64,000 nt of DNA from assembly GCA_028289195.1 (NCBI GenBank), contig JANQQR010000007.1, positions 62,001 through 126,000 of the forward strand, in the 5' to 3' direction. Below the pieces are notes generated by a model. That model was given only the letters and a program-made list of their open reading frames with translations. It made no database searches and was not told the DNA's origin. Positions 52,095 through 61,706 of this stretch are shown here, one piece after another. Each line of letters starts with the position of its first letter. Position 1 is the stretch's first letter. The DNA is from Phycisphaerales bacterium. Its GTDB lineage: Bacteria; Planctomycetota; Phycisphaerae; Phycisphaerales; UBA1924. Position numbers and translations under genes: made by a program.

Positions 52095-52469
52095 ATGAAT
52101 TCCGCCCACTCAGATATCGATCGCGTCCCGATGCAGCTCGTCCAGGGCTGTCTGGTCGCGTCAGTGCAGGTGGAGCTAAGCCCCGAGGTGCTGCACGTGT
52201 TCCAGCAGGACCTGCTGGAAGCGGTACGGCGCACGCGGGCGCGGGCGACGGTGCTCGACCTTTCCGGCGTGAGCATCCTCGACTCGCGCGACTTCCGATC
52301 GATCGAGCGCACGCTCGAGATGGCGTCGCTCCTTGGGGCCCAGCCCCTGCTCGTCGGCATCCGCCCGGGCATCGCGGCCTCGCTGTCAGAGCTCGGCGCG
52401 CAGTGCGCGGGCTTCGCGGCGTTCTCCACGCTGGAGCGGGCGCTCGAGCACCTGGACAGCGCCGGATGA
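52095..52469 (+). CDS. STAS-domain protein, RsbS-like
   Basis: 124-residue single STAS domain, the antagonist or scaffold half of a partner-switching module. Its phospho-acceptor loop is DLSGVSILDSRDF (Ser at residue 63). The following helix-strand, LLGAQPLLVGIRPGIAASL, is close to RsbS/RsbR STAS domains ('LLGA..LLVGI.P..A..L'). In such systems phosphorylation of the Ser by a kinase and removal by a PP2C phosphatase set the output. It overlaps the next gene, a PP2C phosphatase with a kinase-like N-terminus, by ATGA. No classical RsbT is separate. No Shine-Dalgarno is obvious before the ATG at 52095. Confidence 0.85.
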   Translation: MNSAHSDIDRVPMQLVQGCLVASVQVELSPEVLHVFQQDLLEAVRRTRARATVLDLSGVSILDSRDFRSIERTLEMASLLGAQPLLVGIRPGIAASLSELGAQCAGFAAFSTLERALEHLDSAG

Positions 52470-53716
52470 TCGAGCTCGGCACGATGCAGATCCGCGACGA
52501 GGAAGCGCCCGTGCAGATCCGGGTGAAGGTCCTCGGGCTGCTGGTGTCGCTCGGCGCCGACGAGGTGCTCGCGACGCGCGTGGCGACGGCCGCGTCCGAA
52601 CTGTCGCACCGGTACCAGCTGCTGGGCGCCGAGTCGCGCTGCCGATGCGTGCTCCACAACGAGTACTCGAGCCTGCTCGTGGAATTCCGGTTCACGTCTG
52701 CGCATCCGCACCCCGAAACGACCGACCTCGAGGGCATCGCGGGCGTGATGCGCATGGGCAGGAACGGCACGGGCACCGACGAGCTGGTCGTGCAGATCAA
52801 GCTGCCCATGCCCCGGGACGGGCTGAGCAAACGGGCGATCGCGCGCGGGCGCGAGCGGATCCTCCAACGCTCCCGCCGGGAGCTGATGGACGAGTTGCGG
52901 GCCAAGAACGCCGAGCTCGAGGCGTACAACGAGACGCTGGAGGAGACCGTCGCCGAGCGCACGCGCGAGCTCACGCACGCCAACGAGCAGATGGCCCGCG
53001 ACCTGAGCGCCGGCTCCGAGTACGTGCAGGGGCTGATCCCCGACCCGATCGAGGAACCCGTGCGCGTGGACTGGCGCTACATCCCGTCGTCGAGCCTCGG
53101 CGGCGACACGATCGGGTACCACTGGATCGACGACGACCACCTGGCGCTATATCTGATCGACGTGACCGGCCACGGCCTCGATTCGGCGCTGCTGGCCGTG
53201 ACGGTGATGAACGTGCTGCGCGCCGGCTCGCTGGCGGGCGTCGACATGGTCGATCCGGATCGCGTGCTCTTTGCGCTGAACAACTCGTTCCAGGCCCACC
53301 ACCACGGGATGAAGTTCTTCACGATCTGGTACGGCGTGTACCAGCCCTCGACGCGCGAGCTCGTGTGGTCGGGCGGCGGGCACCACCCGTCGATCCTCAT
53401 CTCGCCGGGGACCGAGGCGCCGGCGATGCTCGAGGCGACAGGCCCGCTGATCGGCGCCGTGGAGGACATGGACTTCCCGGCCGAGCGCTGCACCGTCGCG
53501 CCGGGATCGCGCATGGCGATCTTCTCAGACGGCGTCTTCGAGATCATCCGGGACAACGACCTCGTGTGGACCTGGGAGGGCCTCGTCGAGTTCGTGGACA
53601 CCCTGCGGGGCGCGAAGGTGCCGCTGGCCGATGCGCTGCTGCAGGAGGCCGAGCGGATCAAGGGCGACGCATCCTTCGACGACGACGTGTCGATCATCGA
53701 GGCGGTGTTCCCCTAA
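52466..53716 (+). CDS. RsbT-like/PP2C (SpoIIE-type) fusion phosphatase
   Basis: 416-residue fusion. Residues 1-115 resemble the histidine-kinase-like ATPase fold of RsbT (LGADEVLATRVATAASELSHR) but are degenerate. The N-box 'ELxxN' reads ELSHR and the DxGxG box is only DLEGI. A coiled coil spans about 125-180. Residues 185-416 are a SpoIIE/RsbU-type PP2C phosphatase with its metal-binding acidic residues: GGDT, DVTGHGLDSAL near 232, FSDGVFE and the closing DDDVS. The start overlaps the STAS gene (ATGA), so the two are made together. The natural reading is a phosphatase acting on the STAS protein or a distant partner, with an N-terminal domain that has lost kinase chemistry (inference). Confidence 0.82.
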   Translation: MIELGTMQIRDEEAPVQIRVKVLGLLVSLGADEVLATRVATAASELSHRYQLLGAESRCRCVLHNEYSSLLVEFRFTSAHPHPETTDLEGIAGVMRMGRNGTGTDELVVQIKLPMPRDGLSKRAIARGRERILQRSRRELMDELRAKNAELEAYNETLEETVAERTRELTHANEQMARDLSAGSEYVQGLIPDPIEEPVRVDWRYIPSSSLGGDTIGYHWIDDDHLALYLIDVTGHGLDSALLAVTVMNVLRAGSLAGVDMVDPDRVLFALNNSFQAHHHGMKFFTIWYGVYQPSTRELVWSGGGHHPSILISPGTEAPAMLEATGPLIGAVEDMDFPAERCTVAPGSRMAIFSDGVFEIIRDNDLVWTWEGLVEFVDTLRGAKVPLADALLQEAERIKGDASFDDDVSIIEAVFP

Positions 53717-53727
53717 GCGCGGGCGTC

Positions 53728-53907
53728 TTAGGAGCAGGAGTTCAGCCAGTTGCTGAGCACCAGCGTGACGTCAACGAAGTTGACGATGCCATCTCCGTTG
53801 GCGTCACCGGGGCCTGTGCCGGCCGGGTAGGAACTCAGCCACGCGCTCAGCACGATGGTCAGATCGGTGAAGTTCACCACCCCGTCGAAGTTGGCGTCGC
53901 CCGGGCA
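53728..53907 (-). repeat. GC-type dockerin module of protein 4
   Basis: 59 residues: GDANFDGVVNFTDLT and GDANGDGIVNFVDVT with AGTGP between them, Cys at the first position and Cys-Ser at the end. Confidence 0.9.
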
Positions 53908-55815
53908 CGCGCAGCTCGGGAGCCCGGCCCCTCGTCCGGAGCCCGTCGCGTCCTCGGAATCCGAGACGGCGCACTCGTCCACATCGATGCGCGAGATGAA
54001 CGATCCGTCCGCTGTCGAGAGCTTCTCCATCGTGTCCTCGAAGTCCTCGCCCTGCCAGAGGTCGAGCGTCAGCGCATCGACGAACAGGCCGTCGGTCGAG
54101 GCCCGCACGCCGAACACCGTCAGACCCGACGAGTGGTCCCCCGGAGCATCAACGGTGCGGATCACCGAGCCGTCGCTCGTGTCGATGAGGTAGAGCAGGT
54201 CGGTGTCGTCGCAGGCGACCCAGAGCTCGCTCGTTTCCAGCACCGCGAACCCCATCTCGAGCCCCTGGGGAGACGAGCAGGGCGCGGGGAGCGAGCGGAT
54301 GGTCGAGCCGTCGGACAAGTCAATGAGGCACAGCGTGTCGCCCTGTGCGACCCACGCTTCGGTCACCTGCATCCCCCCGTCGACGCAGTTGGGCCAGTTC
54401 GGGAACTCGACGCCGATGAAGCCCTCGACGAGCGCGCGTCCCTCGTATCGATCGCTCGAACTGCTGGCCGGGAACGAACTGACGATGGAACCGTCGGACG
54501 TCGCCACCCGGTAGATGGTGTCGTCTACATCCGCCGGATCGTCGTCGCTCACGAAGACGGCACCCGAGAACGGATCGCCGGTGATCAGCGTGGTCGTCAG
54601 CGCCTGGGGATGATCACCGGGCGATGGGAGCGTCGCGAGAATGTCGCCGTCCGTCGCGCCGCCGGAGACATCGACGATGTGCAGCGTGTCATCGACGTCT
54701 AGTGGATCGTCGTTGGCGACGATCAGCGAGACCGTCTGGACATTGGGCAGGCACTCCGAGCACAGGTCCGTGATCCGTGCGCCCATCGCCGCGGCGTTGA
54801 TGATTCCAGGAGCAGGCGCGGGCGGATATGCCACGAACTCTGCAAACGCACAGCCGCAGACCGCCCCCGCGCCAGGGCAGGTGCAGGCACAAGACGTCGA
54901 GCCGCGATCGAAGTAAATGCTGTCGCAGTCTTCGGCCGGAACAAACACGTCCTCCGGCTTGCGGTAGCCATACTGACTGGCGGGACTCCAAACTTGGTCT
55001 GGCACGGACACCTCGAAAGTGATGCCCGCCAGGTTGCCCGCGAGGGTTGCCGCGAATGCGTCTGCCTGAGCCTGGATGGCAAAGTCTTGGTTGATCGCAC
55101 CCGGCCCGCCCGTACCCGGGCGATTCGACGGCGGATGCTCCTGCCACGCGAGATCGCCGCTGAGGTGCGCGATGGCCATTCTTCGGGCCTCGACGAGGTC
55201 CGCTTTGAGCGCCCCACCCGCCGGCGGGACGGTCAGGATCCGGAAGTACGCCGACGCGCCGGCTCGGCCCTGGTAGCCCATTTTGGTGTGGTTGTTCGCC
55301 GCACCGCCCATGGCCGCTTCGAATTTCTCGGTGAGGGTGAAGATCGGCGGGGCGGGCTGTTTCAAGATCCGATCCGAAATGCAGCTGATGATCTCGAACG
55401 TGACGTTTTGCAAGGTATCGAATCCCGGCGGCACCGGCGCCGGGTCATCACCCTGATTCGGCGCCCCGATGGCGCCGAATCCGGTGTACTCGTTGTCGTC
55501 CCACCAGAACGAACGGTCCCAACTATGAACGACGATGATCACCGTATCACCGTCGTTGATCGTGCCCAACGCGGCTGTGAACGCTTGGATATCGCCTCCT
55601 AGTTGGAGCACGTTCGGCTCCAATGGAGGCACGGAGTCAATGCCAACGGCACGCAAATAGCCTTCAACGTTTGCGAGATATGAGAAGTCATCGACGGCGA
55701 TCGGGCTGTCGAACTGGTCGATGATGAACACCTTCTTCCCCCTCGCTAAAGCGAGCGGGCACGCGACGAAAGTGATCGCAAGAGCCAACGCAACGGTTGT
55801 GCGGGGAATCGACAC
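53728..55815 (-). CDS. Exported protein with possible caspase-like N-domain and dockerin (dockerin protein 4)
   Basis: 695-residue exported protein with signal peptide (VALALAITFVACPLALA). The N-terminal ~280 residues have GKKVFIIDQFDSP, a GDTVIIVVHSWDRSFWW segment and FEIISCISDRIL. Their order, a hydrophobic strand ending in His, then a strand ending Ser-Cys, recalls the His/Cys dyad of caspase-like (clan CD) peptidases, but I see no further confirming motif. A Cys-rich insert (SCACTCPGAGAVCGCAF) follows. The middle has repeated VIDTSDGSVIRT-like blades, consistent with a beta-propeller. The last 59 residues are the dockerin. Base composition over 54.9-55.8 kb is less GC-rich than its surroundings. 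Confidence 0.75.
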   Translation of the reverse strand: MSIPRTTVALALAITFVACPLALARGKKVFIIDQFDSPIAVDDFSYLANVEGYLRAVGIDSVPPLEPNVLQLGGDIQAFTAALGTINDGDTVIIVVHSWDRSFWWDDNEYTGFGAIGAPNQGDDPAPVPPGFDTLQNVTFEIISCISDRILKQPAPPIFTLTEKFEAAMGGAANNHTKMGYQGRAGASAYFRILTVPPAGGALKADLVEARRMAIAHLSGDLAWQEHPPSNRPGTGGPGAINQDFAIQAQADAFAATLAGNLAGITFEVSVPDQVWSPASQYGYRKPEDVFVPAEDCDSIYFDRGSTSCACTCPGAGAVCGCAFAEFVAYPPAPAPGIINAAAMGARITDLCSECLPNVQTVSLIVANDDPLDVDDTLHIVDVSGGATDGDILATLPSPGDHPQALTTTLITGDPFSGAVFVSDDDPADVDDTIYRVATSDGSIVSSFPASSSSDRYEGRALVEGFIGVEFPNWPNCVDGGMQVTEAWVAQGDTLCLIDLSDGSTIRSLPAPCSSPQGLEMGFAVLETSELWVACDDTDLLYLIDTSDGSVIRTVDAPGDHSSGLTVFGVRASTDGLFVDALTLDLWQGEDFEDTMEKLSTADGSFISRIDVDECAVSDSEDATGSGRGAGLPSCACPGDANFDGVVNFTDLTIVLSAWLSSYPAGTGPGDANGDGIVNFVDVTLVLSNWLNSCS

Positions 55816-55977
55816 CGGTCGATCCGTTCTCCCCCCGGGTCAGGAGGATGCCCTCTAGCGTACACGCGCTTCGGTCAAGCACCAGCCCTGTTTGACACCG
55901 CGCGAACCCGTGAAGGCATAAACCCAGCAATGCGCAATGTTTGAATCCGCTGACCGAGTTTGGAACGCGCAGACGCC

Positions 55978-58065
55978 CTACCCCGTCGCGCCCCAGTTCC
56001 GCAGCAGCATCGTCACATCGCCGAATCCGACGAGGCCGTCGCCGTTGAAATCGGCGATCGGGTCCGCCGCGCGCCACGCGTTGATCAGCGCGACGAGGTC
56101 GTCGTAGTCCACGACGTCGTCGTTGTTCGCGATGTCGTAGCGATTGTCGGCGACGCCGGCGAAGTACAGGCGCGCCAGGTCGTAGGCGTCGAAGGCGATG
56201 TCGACGCCCATGTGGCGACCGGGCAGGTCGTCGGCGGGCGGGTGGATGCCTCCCCAGATGCGCGAGAGCGATGTTTGGTCGGACGCGTCGCGATAGGAGG
56301 CCCACTGCAGCGTGAGGTCGACGCTCGGGCCCTCCTCGAACACCAGGAACTCGTTCTGCGGGCAGTGGAACTCACCCAGCCCGCCGGGGAACCAGGGGCT
56401 GCCGGTGAGCAGTGTCATCAATTCGGCTGCGGCGCGGCTGTACACGCTGTGACCCGAGACGTAGCCGGCGAACGGCGGTGTGACGAACGTCGGGCGCTGA
56501 TAGGGCCACCAGTTCTCGGCGAGGATCCAGCCCACACCGGCGACGTCGGTAGCGGGGTTCGCGATGTAGTCCGGGCCGCGCCACGCGCGGACGGCGATCT
56601 TGCCCTCGCTGCCGGCGAGGTGCTCGTGGCGCTCACCCATCGCTGTGGTCTGCGCGCTGACGACTTCGATGTGGCCGGGGATCAGGCGGATGCCCCGCTC
56701 GTCGTACGAGGGGAGCATGGGATCGGAGCTCTGGCCGAAGTCCGCGAGCGCGCGGATCGCCGAGACCGGGCGGATGTAGTCGTACCAGCCCTTGACGCCC
56801 CAGGCGGAGACAGCCGAGTCGTGCATGGTCGCGCCGAGGGCGAGGTATGCCTTCACGTCCCACTCGAGGTCATTCAGGATCGGGCCCTCGCCGCCGAGTC
56901 GCTTTGCGAAGAGCGGGTGATCGCTGACGTAGTTGAGGATCGTGAACCAGTGGCCGGGGGGCGTCTCGGAGTCTGGGCCGTCGGCCCAGAACTCGGCGAG
57001 GACACGCACGTAGTCGCCGCGCGGGACGATCTGGGGCGTGTAGGGCTGGCCGGTGACCGGGTTGAGGTCGTAGCCCTGTCCCCAGTCGCCGCCGCTCAGC
57101 CGGTCGTAGAGCAGCGCGTAATCGTCGGGATCGGCGAGCGGCGAATTCCCGAGTGAGGCGGGCGAGATGTCCCACATCACGCCGTCGCTCGGATCGCAAT
57201 GGCCGCTCCAGGTCACGACCATCTCGGTGCCCCACTTGTAGTAGTCATCGCCCTCGGCGCCGTGGAGCGGGGGCGCACCGGGATCATGGAACACCCAGTA
57301 GTCGAAGCCGCCTCGCTGGTAGATGGTTCTGTCTTCGGGCTGAAGGGCGAAGGCGTAGACTTGCCCCCATTCGGGGCTCAGGAACGGCGGGAACCCGAAC
57401 GGGATCGGGTTGCCGGACTGATCGATGAAGTACTGCAGCGCCAGCGGCTGCCAGCGATTCAGATCGGAGATGTTGGGGTTGCCGGGGAAGTCGGGAACGA
57501 GCGCGGCATTCACCGGGGCGTAGTAGAGGTTCGCGTAGTCGATCTGCTCGTTGGAGTGATCGACGAGGCCGAACCCGATCATGGCCTGGGCGATCCGGTT
57601 CCCCAGCGCTGCCGGGGAGTCGCCGTCGGTCGAGGTGAACGAGGCGTCGTTCTCGAAGCCGAACTCGACGACCATCGAGGCCATGCGCGCATCAAGCGCG
57701 GGGAGCGTGAGGGCGGCACCGGGCGAGTTCGCGAAGCGGTGCTTCAGCAGGCGGTAGCACGCGAAACTGATGGACTCGGCGCGGGCGAGCTCTACGTCGA
57801 CCGGCACGAGGCTCTCATCGGTCAGATAACCATCAACGAGCGGTTCGTAGGCGGCCCACGCGTCCCAGGTGACAATCGCGGTATGAAACAGATTGCGCGC
57901 ATGGACGGTTGGGCGGGCGAAGTCCTTGCGGATCGCCTCGAGCAGTTCTTCGTTCCACTGGCGTGCGGGCGAGTGGCCCGTCCCCGCGTGCGCGAGCGCC
58001 CCGATTCCCAGAACAGCGAGCGCGCAGCAACCCGCGATCCCGCCCCGTCTCCTCCCGAACTTCAT
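55978..58065 (-). CDS. Exported vanadium-dependent haloperoxidase-like protein
   Basis: 695-residue exported protein of the vanadium haloperoxidase / acid-phosphatase superfamily. The start at 58065 follows GGAGG and gives a signal peptide (GGIAGCCALAVLGIGALAHA). Conserved active-site elements are in order in the second half: GVKGWYDYIRPVSAIRAL, PFAGYVSGHSVYSRAAAELM (the SGH of the vanadate site) and SRIWGGIHPPADDLPGRHMG (Arg and the axial His). These enzymes oxidise halides with hydrogen peroxide, whereas the related phosphatases hydrolyse phosphate; which holds here is open. The last ~55 residues are a dockerin-like tail (VVDYDDLVALINAW, FNGDGLVGFGDVTMLLRNW) without flanking Cys. Confidence 0.82.
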   Translation of the reverse strand: MKFGRRRGGIAGCCALAVLGIGALAHAGTGHSPARQWNEELLEAIRKDFARPTVHARNLFHTAIVTWDAWAAYEPLVDGYLTDESLVPVDVELARAESISFACYRLLKHRFANSPGAALTLPALDARMASMVVEFGFENDASFTSTDGDSPAALGNRIAQAMIGFGLVDHSNEQIDYANLYYAPVNAALVPDFPGNPNISDLNRWQPLALQYFIDQSGNPIPFGFPPFLSPEWGQVYAFALQPEDRTIYQRGGFDYWVFHDPGAPPLHGAEGDDYYKWGTEMVVTWSGHCDPSDGVMWDISPASLGNSPLADPDDYALLYDRLSGGDWGQGYDLNPVTGQPYTPQIVPRGDYVRVLAEFWADGPDSETPPGHWFTILNYVSDHPLFAKRLGGEGPILNDLEWDVKAYLALGATMHDSAVSAWGVKGWYDYIRPVSAIRALADFGQSSDPMLPSYDERGIRLIPGHIEVVSAQTTAMGERHEHLAGSEGKIAVRAWRGPDYIANPATDVAGVGWILAENWWPYQRPTFVTPPFAGYVSGHSVYSRAAAELMTLLTGSPWFPGGLGEFHCPQNEFLVFEEGPSVDLTLQWASYRDASDQTSLSRIWGGIHPPADDLPGRHMGVDIAFDAYDLARLYFAGVADNRYDIANNDDVVDYDDLVALINAWRAADPIADFNGDGLVGFGDVTMLLRNWGATG

Positions 58066-58255
58066 CGCCGATCCTCCGCTGAAGCGCAGCACTCCGGCGG
58101 GGCACACACAAACGGCTCCCGCAAGATTCACTGCGTGCTTAGTTCTACGGAAGCGCACGACGCCGGTTTCTGTCACCTTTTCTCCTACGAATCCGGAGGG
58201 ATTGCGCGAACTCACCATGGGGAAATGGGTGAACCGAATCTGCGCGCCGTCAGCC

Positions 58256-58435
58256 CTATGGACAGGCGGCGAGCCAGTTCTCGAGCACGTTCGTGATATC
58301 CCCGAAGTTCACAGTCCCGCTGCCGTCGGCGTCGCCGGGTCCGGTCCCGGGGTCGTAGACGGTGAGCCAGTTTTCAAGCGCCGAGGTGATGTCGGCGAAG
58401 TTGACGGCGCCGTCGCCGTTGGCGTCGCCCGGGCA
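58256..58435 (-). repeat. GC-type dockerin module of protein 5
   Basis: 59 residues: GDANGDGAVNFADIT and GDADGSGTVNFGDIT with PGTGP between them, Cys at the first position and Cys-Pro at the end. Confidence 0.92.
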
Positions 58436-59221
58436 GAAGGACGCCGGCGCGAACGCGAGGCCCCGAACCAACGAAGAGGCGATGACGGCGCCGAGCGCAT
58501 CTCCCGGTGCAACGCTCAGCCCGTCCATCGAGATATCGAATCGATAGAGGGTGTTGTCGTTGAAATCGATGCTGAAGTTCTTGAACAGCCCAGGCTCAAA
58601 GGCGCCGTCGGCGAGTGTGTCGATCGCGCTGCCGGCGAACGCTGAACTCCCGTCGGAGAGATCCACGAGTGCCCAGTCCGAGCCATTGGGATCGAGCGAA
58701 TAGAGGATGTCGAACCCGGAGTTGTAGATCAGCACATCGGTATCGAGGGTCGATTTGGACAGGAAGACGAGCGACGCGTCGTCCGGCGAGATCGTCCGGT
58801 AGTTGTCAGACGTGAAATCGTTCTGGCCGCTGTCGGAGTGCGAGATCACAAGCTCACCCAGCGAGTCGATGTACTCGATCGACTCCACATGACCGGATGG
58901 CGCGAAACGCGAATTCATGATCAGGCCGACCACTGTCGCGGCGCCGGTCGCCGGGTCTATCTCTAAGAGCGAGTAGTCGCGGTTTGTAGCCGTGATGCCC
59001 ACGAATGCGGTGCCGTAGAACCGCTCACGCACGGGGTGGTAGGCGATGCTCCCTGGCAGCATGTCGGCGGGGAGACCCAGCGGTCCGACTACGTGCACCG
59101 GGCCGGCGCTCCCGTGATCGATCACCACCAGCTCGGTCTGATTCACTCCGTACAGGCGGGTGCTCTGCGCGAGCGCGGCGGACGGGAGACACATCACGAC
59201 AGTGAACGGAACCCAGCGCAT
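58256..59221 (-). CDS. Secreted protein with C-terminal dockerin (dockerin protein 5)
   Basis: 321-residue exported protein from the ATG at 59221, which has GAGGAG eight bases upstream; a GTG at 59230 would add three residues. The signal peptide ends SAALAQ. The middle has propeller-like strands with YSLLEIDPATGAATVVG and ALVDLSDGSSAFAG, in which the 'IDPATG' phrase is common in beta-propeller proteins. The last 59 residues are the dockerin. It is the smallest of the set and lies just downstream of the ATP synthase terminator on the same strand. Confidence 0.82.
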   Translation of the reverse strand: MRWVPFTVVMCLPSAALAQSTRLYGVNQTELVVIDHGSAGPVHVVGPLGLPADMLPGSIAYHPVRERFYGTAFVGITATNRDYSLLEIDPATGAATVVGLIMNSRFAPSGHVESIEYIDSLGELVISHSDSGQNDFTSDNYRTISPDDASLVFLSKSTLDTDVLIYNSGFDILYSLDPNGSDWALVDLSDGSSAFAGSAIDTLADGAFEPGLFKNFSIDFNDNTLYRFDISMDGLSVAPGDALGAVIASSLVRGLAFAPASFCPGDANGDGAVNFADITSALENWLTVYDPGTGPGDADGSGTVNFGDITNVLENWLAACP

Positions 59222-59286
59222 GGAGGCCACTCCTCGAATCGGAAAAGCGCACTGTCAGCCTACACGCGCACCGGCCCGGTCCAAGG

Positions 59287-59311
59287 AAAAACCCGGGCCT
59301 CTCGGCCCGGG
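59287..59311 (-). terminator. Intrinsic terminator after atpA
   Basis: On the minus strand, CCCGGGCC-GAGA-GGCCCGGG (59292-59311, an 8-bp perfect GC stem with a 4-base loop) is followed by TTTTT (59287-59291). It lies about 28 bases past the atpA stop, so it ends the ATP synthase transcript before the dockerin gene. Confidence 0.9.
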
Positions 59312-59339
59312 CGGGTGGAAGTTCAGGATGTCGGGGTGC

Positions 59340-60896
<1,557 letters not shown>

Positions 60897-60974
60897 CGGT
60901 CTGCTCTTTGGTTCCGGTTCAGGGGACGCTCGGCGTCCCGGGGGTTGGGTCTCTGGGTCTGATTCGTGGTTCTG

Positions 60975-61703
60975 TTACTGGGCGATCTCGTACTCGATCG
61001 TCACCGTCGCGCTCACCTGGATCTCGCCGGGCGACATCGGCGGCGCGACGGCGCCCGCTTCTGCCATGTTCATCATCCGCGCGTCCCTGCCCATCATGGG
61101 CCGGGGGAAGTCGGCCCGCCCGATGGAGAGCGAGTGGATGCCCCCGAGTCGCACGCCGGACGCACGCGCGACCGCCTCGGCGTCGGCCCGGGCGTAAGAC
61201 ACCGCCTGCTCGAGCACCGCAGCGCGGCTCGCGCGAGGATCGGCGAGCTGGAACGACACACTGTCGATGTTGTTCGCGCCCGCCTCGACCGCCGCCTGCA
61301 CGATCGCGCCGGCGATCTCGAGGTTGCCTGTCTCGACGATGAGCGAGTTCTGCACTCTGTACCCGGCGATCTCCGGACGCCCGCCCCGGTCGCGGCCGGG
61401 GTTGGTGTAGATCGGCTGGATGCTGAAGCGCCCGGTCGAGACGTCGCCGTCTTCAAGCCCGGCGCGCATCAACGCGTCCATCACGCGGCTGACGCGCTGC
61501 GAGTTCTCGTCGATGACCTTGCGGGGCTCCTGGCCCTCGCTGACGACGCCCACGCTGATGCGCACCTCGTCGGCCGGCACCTCCATCGAGGCGCTGCCCG
61601 AGACGCTGATCACCGGCGTGTGCTCGCGCTGCGCGCCTTGGCCCATCGCGCAGGCCTGAAGCGCGAGAGCGAGAACCGGGATGAGCAGCGTGCGACGGAG
61701 CAT
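60975..61703 (-). CDS. SIMPL-domain (DUF541) lipoprotein
   Basis: 242-residue exported protein with lipobox LQAC (Cys at 18). It holds a single SIMPL domain: VISVSGSASMEVPADEVRISVGVVSEG, RFSIQPIYTN, SLIVETGNLEIAGAIVQAAVEAGANNIDSVSFQL and the closing IQVSATVTIEYEI. SIMPL proteins form periplasmic or lumenal oligomers; their physiological roles are mostly unknown. It starts three bases after atpH and is followed 78 bases later by atpA, so it is inside the ATP synthase operon. I know of no standard operon with this gene at this place. A Met/Arg-rich loop (PRPMMGRDARMMNM) is unusual. Confidence 0.9.
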   Translation of the reverse strand: MLRRTLLIPVLALALQACAMGQGAQREHTPVISVSGSASMEVPADEVRISVGVVSEGQEPRKVIDENSQRVSRVMDALMRAGLEDGDVSTGRFSIQPIYTNPGRDRGGRPEIAGYRVQNSLIVETGNLEIAGAIVQAAVEAGANNIDSVSFQLADPRASRAAVLEQAVSYARADAEAVARASGVRLGGIHSLSIGRADFPRPMMGRDARMMNMAEAGAVAPPMSPGEIQVSATVTIEYEIAQ

Positions 61704-61706
61704 CGG

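Noticed and set aside
49557-52469. A 970-residue plus-strand frame antisense to dockerin protein 3 that runs into the STAS gene
   Set aside because: Only the last 124 codons (from 52095) make a domain. The rest mirrors the complementary gene.
54900-55800. Lower-GC part of dockerin protein 4 as an inserted mobile element
   Set aside because: The frame is continuous from signal peptide to dockerin, and no terminal repeats or transposase are present.
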